From Pseudomonas fluorescens NCIMB 11764 (GTDB lineage Bacteria; Pseudomonadota; Gammaproteobacteria; Pseudomonadales; Pseudomonadaceae), in contig NZ_CP010945.1 of the NCBI RefSeq assembly GCF_000293885.2, forward strand, positions 5,476,001 to 5,540,000: DNA of 64,000 nucleotides, in the 5' to 3' direction. This document shows positions 61,902 through 64,000 of the stretch, in pieces. The notes under the pieces are model-generated. The model was given only the letters and a program-made list of their open reading frames with translations. It did no database searches and was not told where the DNA came from. The translations under genes and the position numbers were made by a program. Position 1 is the first letter of the stretch, and the number at the start of each line of letters is the position of its first letter.

Positions 61902-62486
61902 ATGGCGCAGAAGCGTGCGGACATGATTGCGGAGACTCGCGGCAAACTGATCAAGGCGGCGCGAGACGCATTTGCTGCGAAGGGATATGCGGAAAGTTCG
62001 ATGGACGATTTCACCGCTCAAGCGGGTCTGACCCGGGGTGCGCTGTACCATCACTTTGGCGACAAAAAGGGCTTGCTACAGGCCGTCATCGCCCAGATAG
62101 ATGGAGAAATGATGGAACGGTTGTCGGTCATTATCGAAGAGGCCAGCACAACCTGGGACGGCTTCATCGATGAGTCCATCGCCTACATCAAGATGTCCCT
62201 GGAACCTGAAATCCAGCGCATTCTCTTCCTCGACGGGCCAGCGGTACTGGGCGACCCGTCGCAATGGCCGAGCCAGAACGCGTGCATCCGAAGCACCCAA
62301 CGCAGCATTCAAAAGCTGATTGACGAAGGAACGATCCGCGTGGTCGACACCGAAGCGACGGCGCGCCTGATCATGGGTGCCCTGCTCGGCGCTTCCTTGT
62401 GGATTGCACATGCTGAGGATCCCCAGACCGCCTCTGAAAAAGCCGTCGAAAGTTTCCGGGCATTGGCGTCCGGATTGCTGCTGTAA
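61902..62486 (+). CDS. TetR-family repressor of the GcvP-like regulon
   Basis: 194 residues. N-terminal TetR domain: T-R-G-K-L-I-K-A-A-R-D-A-F-A-A-K-G-Y-A-E-S-S-M-D-D-F-T-A-Q-A-G with recognition helix T-R-G-A-L-Y-H-H-F-G-D-K-K-G-L (46-60); ligand domain after residue 60. The ATG follows GGAAC. Three palindromes lie directly upstream, and four more copies stand before the LLM and SnoaL genes, so it probably represses itself, the kinase/GcvP-like operon, and the LLM/SnoaL pair until an inducer binds. Confidence 0.9.
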   Translation: MAQKRADMIAETRGKLIKAARDAFAAKGYAESSMDDFTAQAGLTRGALYHHFGDKKGLLQAVIAQIDGEMMERLSVIIEEASTTWDGFIDESIAYIKMSLEPEIQRILFLDGPAVLGDPSQWPSQNACIRSTQRSIQKLIDEGTIRVVDTEATARLIMGALLGASLWIAHAEDPQTASEKAVESFRALASGLLL

Positions 62487-62517
62487 GGACAAGCGACAGG
62501 CGTAACGGTGCCGCACG

Positions 62518-63435
62518 ATGCACAGGCAGACTCAACACTTCGACGAAATCATCGAACACGCCGCATCACTGGCGCACTGGTCGCAACACTACGACAAGCT
62601 GACGCCCGGTGCTTTTCACGGTGCCCTGCAGGACGTGCAACTGAACGGCGTCCGATTGTTCCGTGAAACCCTGAGCAGCGCTGTTGCCCAGCACACGCAC
62701 ACGCCTGCCCAGTGCATAAACCTGCTGCTGCCGGTGAACCTGCCGAGTCAGCCCGACGTGGCGCCGAATCGAAGCCTTCTTGCCGACGGGCTGAACTTCC
62801 TGCCCTACGACGACGATTTTTTCTTCGTCACACCGCCGGACACTGACTACATTGTGGTTTCGTTAAATTGCCAGGTGCTTGAACAACTGTTGGTCGCTGA
62901 GGACGTTGAACTGTTCTACCGTCGACCCAGGGGTTACGGGATGAAGCTGTGTGCCGGGGGTCTACAAGGTGCCCAGGTTGCCATGACCGGCCTGCTTGAT
63001 CAGCTCCAAACCCTTGACGACCTCAATGATCAAACCCTTCAGAACTGCGTACTCGATACGCTGCTCGACTTGCTGGAGCCGCAAAACCCGGTGCGCTTAC
63101 AGGGACTGGGCGGCAGCCACCAGCACATTGTCAAATACTGCCATGAGCGCGTGCTGCAAAGCCCTGCAGGGGAGTCGCTGTCGATCCTGGACTTGTGCAG
63201 GGAGTTGAAGATCCCCCGCCGCACGCTGCATTACAGCTTCGAAAAAATCGCCGGCAGCTCGCCTCTGACGTATCTGCGCGCCGTCCGTTTGAACGCCGCC
63301 CAGCGCAGCCTTACCGAGCACCCGGCCCCCAGCGTCGCCGATGTGGCGTACCGCTGGGGGTTCACCCATCAAAGCTATTTCAGCCAGGAGTACAAACGCC
63401 TGTTTGGCCATTCACCCTCGGCCCAACGGCGTTGA
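62518..63435 (+). CDS. AraC-family regulator (EutR-like)
   Basis: 305 residues. C-terminal double helix-turn-helix (about 215-300): S-I-L-D-L-C-R-E-L-K-I-P-R-R-T-L-H-Y-S-F and S-V-A-D-V-A-Y-R-W-G-F-T-H-Q-S-Y-F-S-Q-E-Y-K-R-L-F-G. The N-terminal part lacks a cupin-like AraC arm and resembles EutR-type activators. It lies 31 nt after tetR on the same strand and could be the activator of the cluster or of a neighbouring function. Its 3' end overlaps the convergent membrane-protein gene by 56 nt. Confidence 0.83.
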   Translation: MHRQTQHFDEIIEHAASLAHWSQHYDKLTPGAFHGALQDVQLNGVRLFRETLSSAVAQHTHTPAQCINLLLPVNLPSQPDVAPNRSLLADGLNFLPYDDDFFFVTPPDTDYIVVSLNCQVLEQLLVAEDVELFYRRPRGYGMKLCAGGLQGAQVAMTGLLDQLQTLDDLNDQTLQNCVLDTLLDLLEPQNPVRLQGLGGSHQHIVKYCHERVLQSPAGESLSILDLCRELKIPRRTLHYSFEKIAGSSPLTYLRAVRLNAAQRSLTEHPAPSVADVAYRWGFTHQSYFSQEYKRLFGHSPSAQRR

Positions 63436-64000
63436 TAGTCGGCACAGGTTTGCGATGCATAACACGATCGACCCACAGCAGAAGCAACGCCGACAGGCAC
63501 ATCAGCGCGCCCCCCAAAAACTGATCCAGTTGAGCACTCATGTTCCCGACACCGTGCATGTGCATCATCGAGTGACCGTGCATGGGATACAGAGGTGGAC
63601 TGAGCAGCAGCATCAAACCGACCAGCACTTGCGGTAGCGCCACCCCCAGGCTGAAGCTCCACTGCTTGCGCAAGGGAACATCCGCGCGCTGGCAATAACG
63701 CCCCATTACCCGGCACAACCACAACCCACTCACGGCCATGGCCCATTTCATCAGCGCATACAGCGTGGCATCGTCCATCAATCGTTGATGCAATTGCGGC
63801 AGCATCCATACGCCGCTCATTGCACCAAACGCGATCACCACCCAAATTCGCACCGCCCTCCCTCCCTTTGTGAAACCCGCTTCACTGGCCGGCTCCCGGG
63901 CGACGGCAAACAGTAAAAGGATCGGCGCCAGGTGATGAATCAAGGCACTTTGCAGGCAGTGCAGCCAGACGCTGTGGCGCGCAGCGGCGTCCAGCGCCGG
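63380..64000 (-). CDS. CtaG-like integral membrane protein (5' end outside window)
   Basis: The frame runs off the window end at 64000, so the N-terminus is missing; at least 206 residues are present. Several hydrophobic segments, an L-I-H-H-L-A-P-I-L-L-L segment, a Met/His-rich loop (H-G-H-S-M-M-H-M-H-G) and the near-terminal D-Q-F-L-G-G-A-L-M resemble the caa3-type cytochrome oxidase assembly factor CtaG (copper-linked). The assignment is tentative because the gene is incomplete. Overlaps the AraC gene's 3' end. Confidence 0.5.
   Translation of the reverse strand, partial: PALDAAARHSVWLHCLQSALIHHLAPILLLFAVAREPASEAGFTKGGRAVRIWVVIAFGAMSGVWMLPQLHQRLMDDATLYALMKWAMAVSGLWLCRVMGRYCQRADVPLRKQWSFSLGVALPQVLVGLMLLLSPPLYPMHGHSMMHMHGVGNMSAQLDQFLGGALMCLSALLLLWVDRVMHRKPVPTINAVGPRVNGQTGVCTPG

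Overview
The window looks like the chromosome of a fluorescent-group Pseudomonas. This is inferred from gene content (tcuRABC, a xylose isomerase/xylFGH cluster, a CigR-type protein, a GltI-like binding protein), from REP-like hairpins with GCGAG/CTCGC or GCAGGAGC arms, and from a short dispersed intergenic repeat of the kind found in P. fluorescens genomes. No rRNA, tRNA, CRISPR array or intact insertion sequence was recognised. Almost everything is accessory catabolism: small transporter/enzyme modules, each next to its own LysR, LacI, AraC, ArsR, HxlR, AsnC or TetR regulator.

Layout. 0-2.7 kb: ArsR-controlled quinone oxidoreductase and ABM protein, then a DUF4239 membrane protein. 2.7-10.6 kb: two cupins, a secreted protein made of eleven 13-residue repeats, an esterase-like hydrolase, a short phosphatase, an HxlR/nitrilase/GFA unit, two small exported Gly-rich or CigR-type proteins and a VOC protein. 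10.7-12.8 kb: lactate-permease-family transporter with a divergent AsnC-type regulator. 13-21.5 kb: tricarballylate module tcuRABC, preceded by a second TcuC-like transporter, a ModA-like periplasmic protein and another LysR. 21.5-27.6 kb: D-tartrate module (LysR, D-tartrate dehydratase, C4-dicarboxylate symporter, oxaloacetate decarboxylase, GhrB-like reductase, tautomerase). 28-32 kb: LysR with a semialdehyde dehydrogenase/CMD/quinone oxidoreductase operon. 32.2-46.4 kb: pentose region. A LacI regulator with two identical operators controls a sugar-acid MFS transporter and a three-enzyme pentonate-to-2-oxoglutarate route (dehydratase, FAH-type dehydratase, ketoglutarate semialdehyde dehydrogenase); next to it lies XylR/XylA/XylFGH.

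46.4-54 kb is a patchwork with an IS transposase remnant, an orphan binding protein, a decayed reductase gene, a 24-residue membrane peptide, a LysR/EamA pair and single genes separated by copies of the dispersed repeat. 54-62.5 kb is the most unusual part. A TetR gene, an ATP-NAD-kinase-like gene, two subunits of a strongly divergent glycine-decarboxylase (GcvP)-like enzyme, an acyl-CoA synthetase, a SnoaL-like protein and a luciferase-type monooxygenase lie together. Seven copies of one 17-bp palindrome occur only in the three promoter regions of this set, which indicates a single regulon. No gcvH or gcvT is present, and the active-site motifs differ from true glycine decarboxylase. The pathway is not recognised and is the best candidate for an undescribed system. 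The window ends with an AraC regulator and a partial CtaG-like membrane protein.
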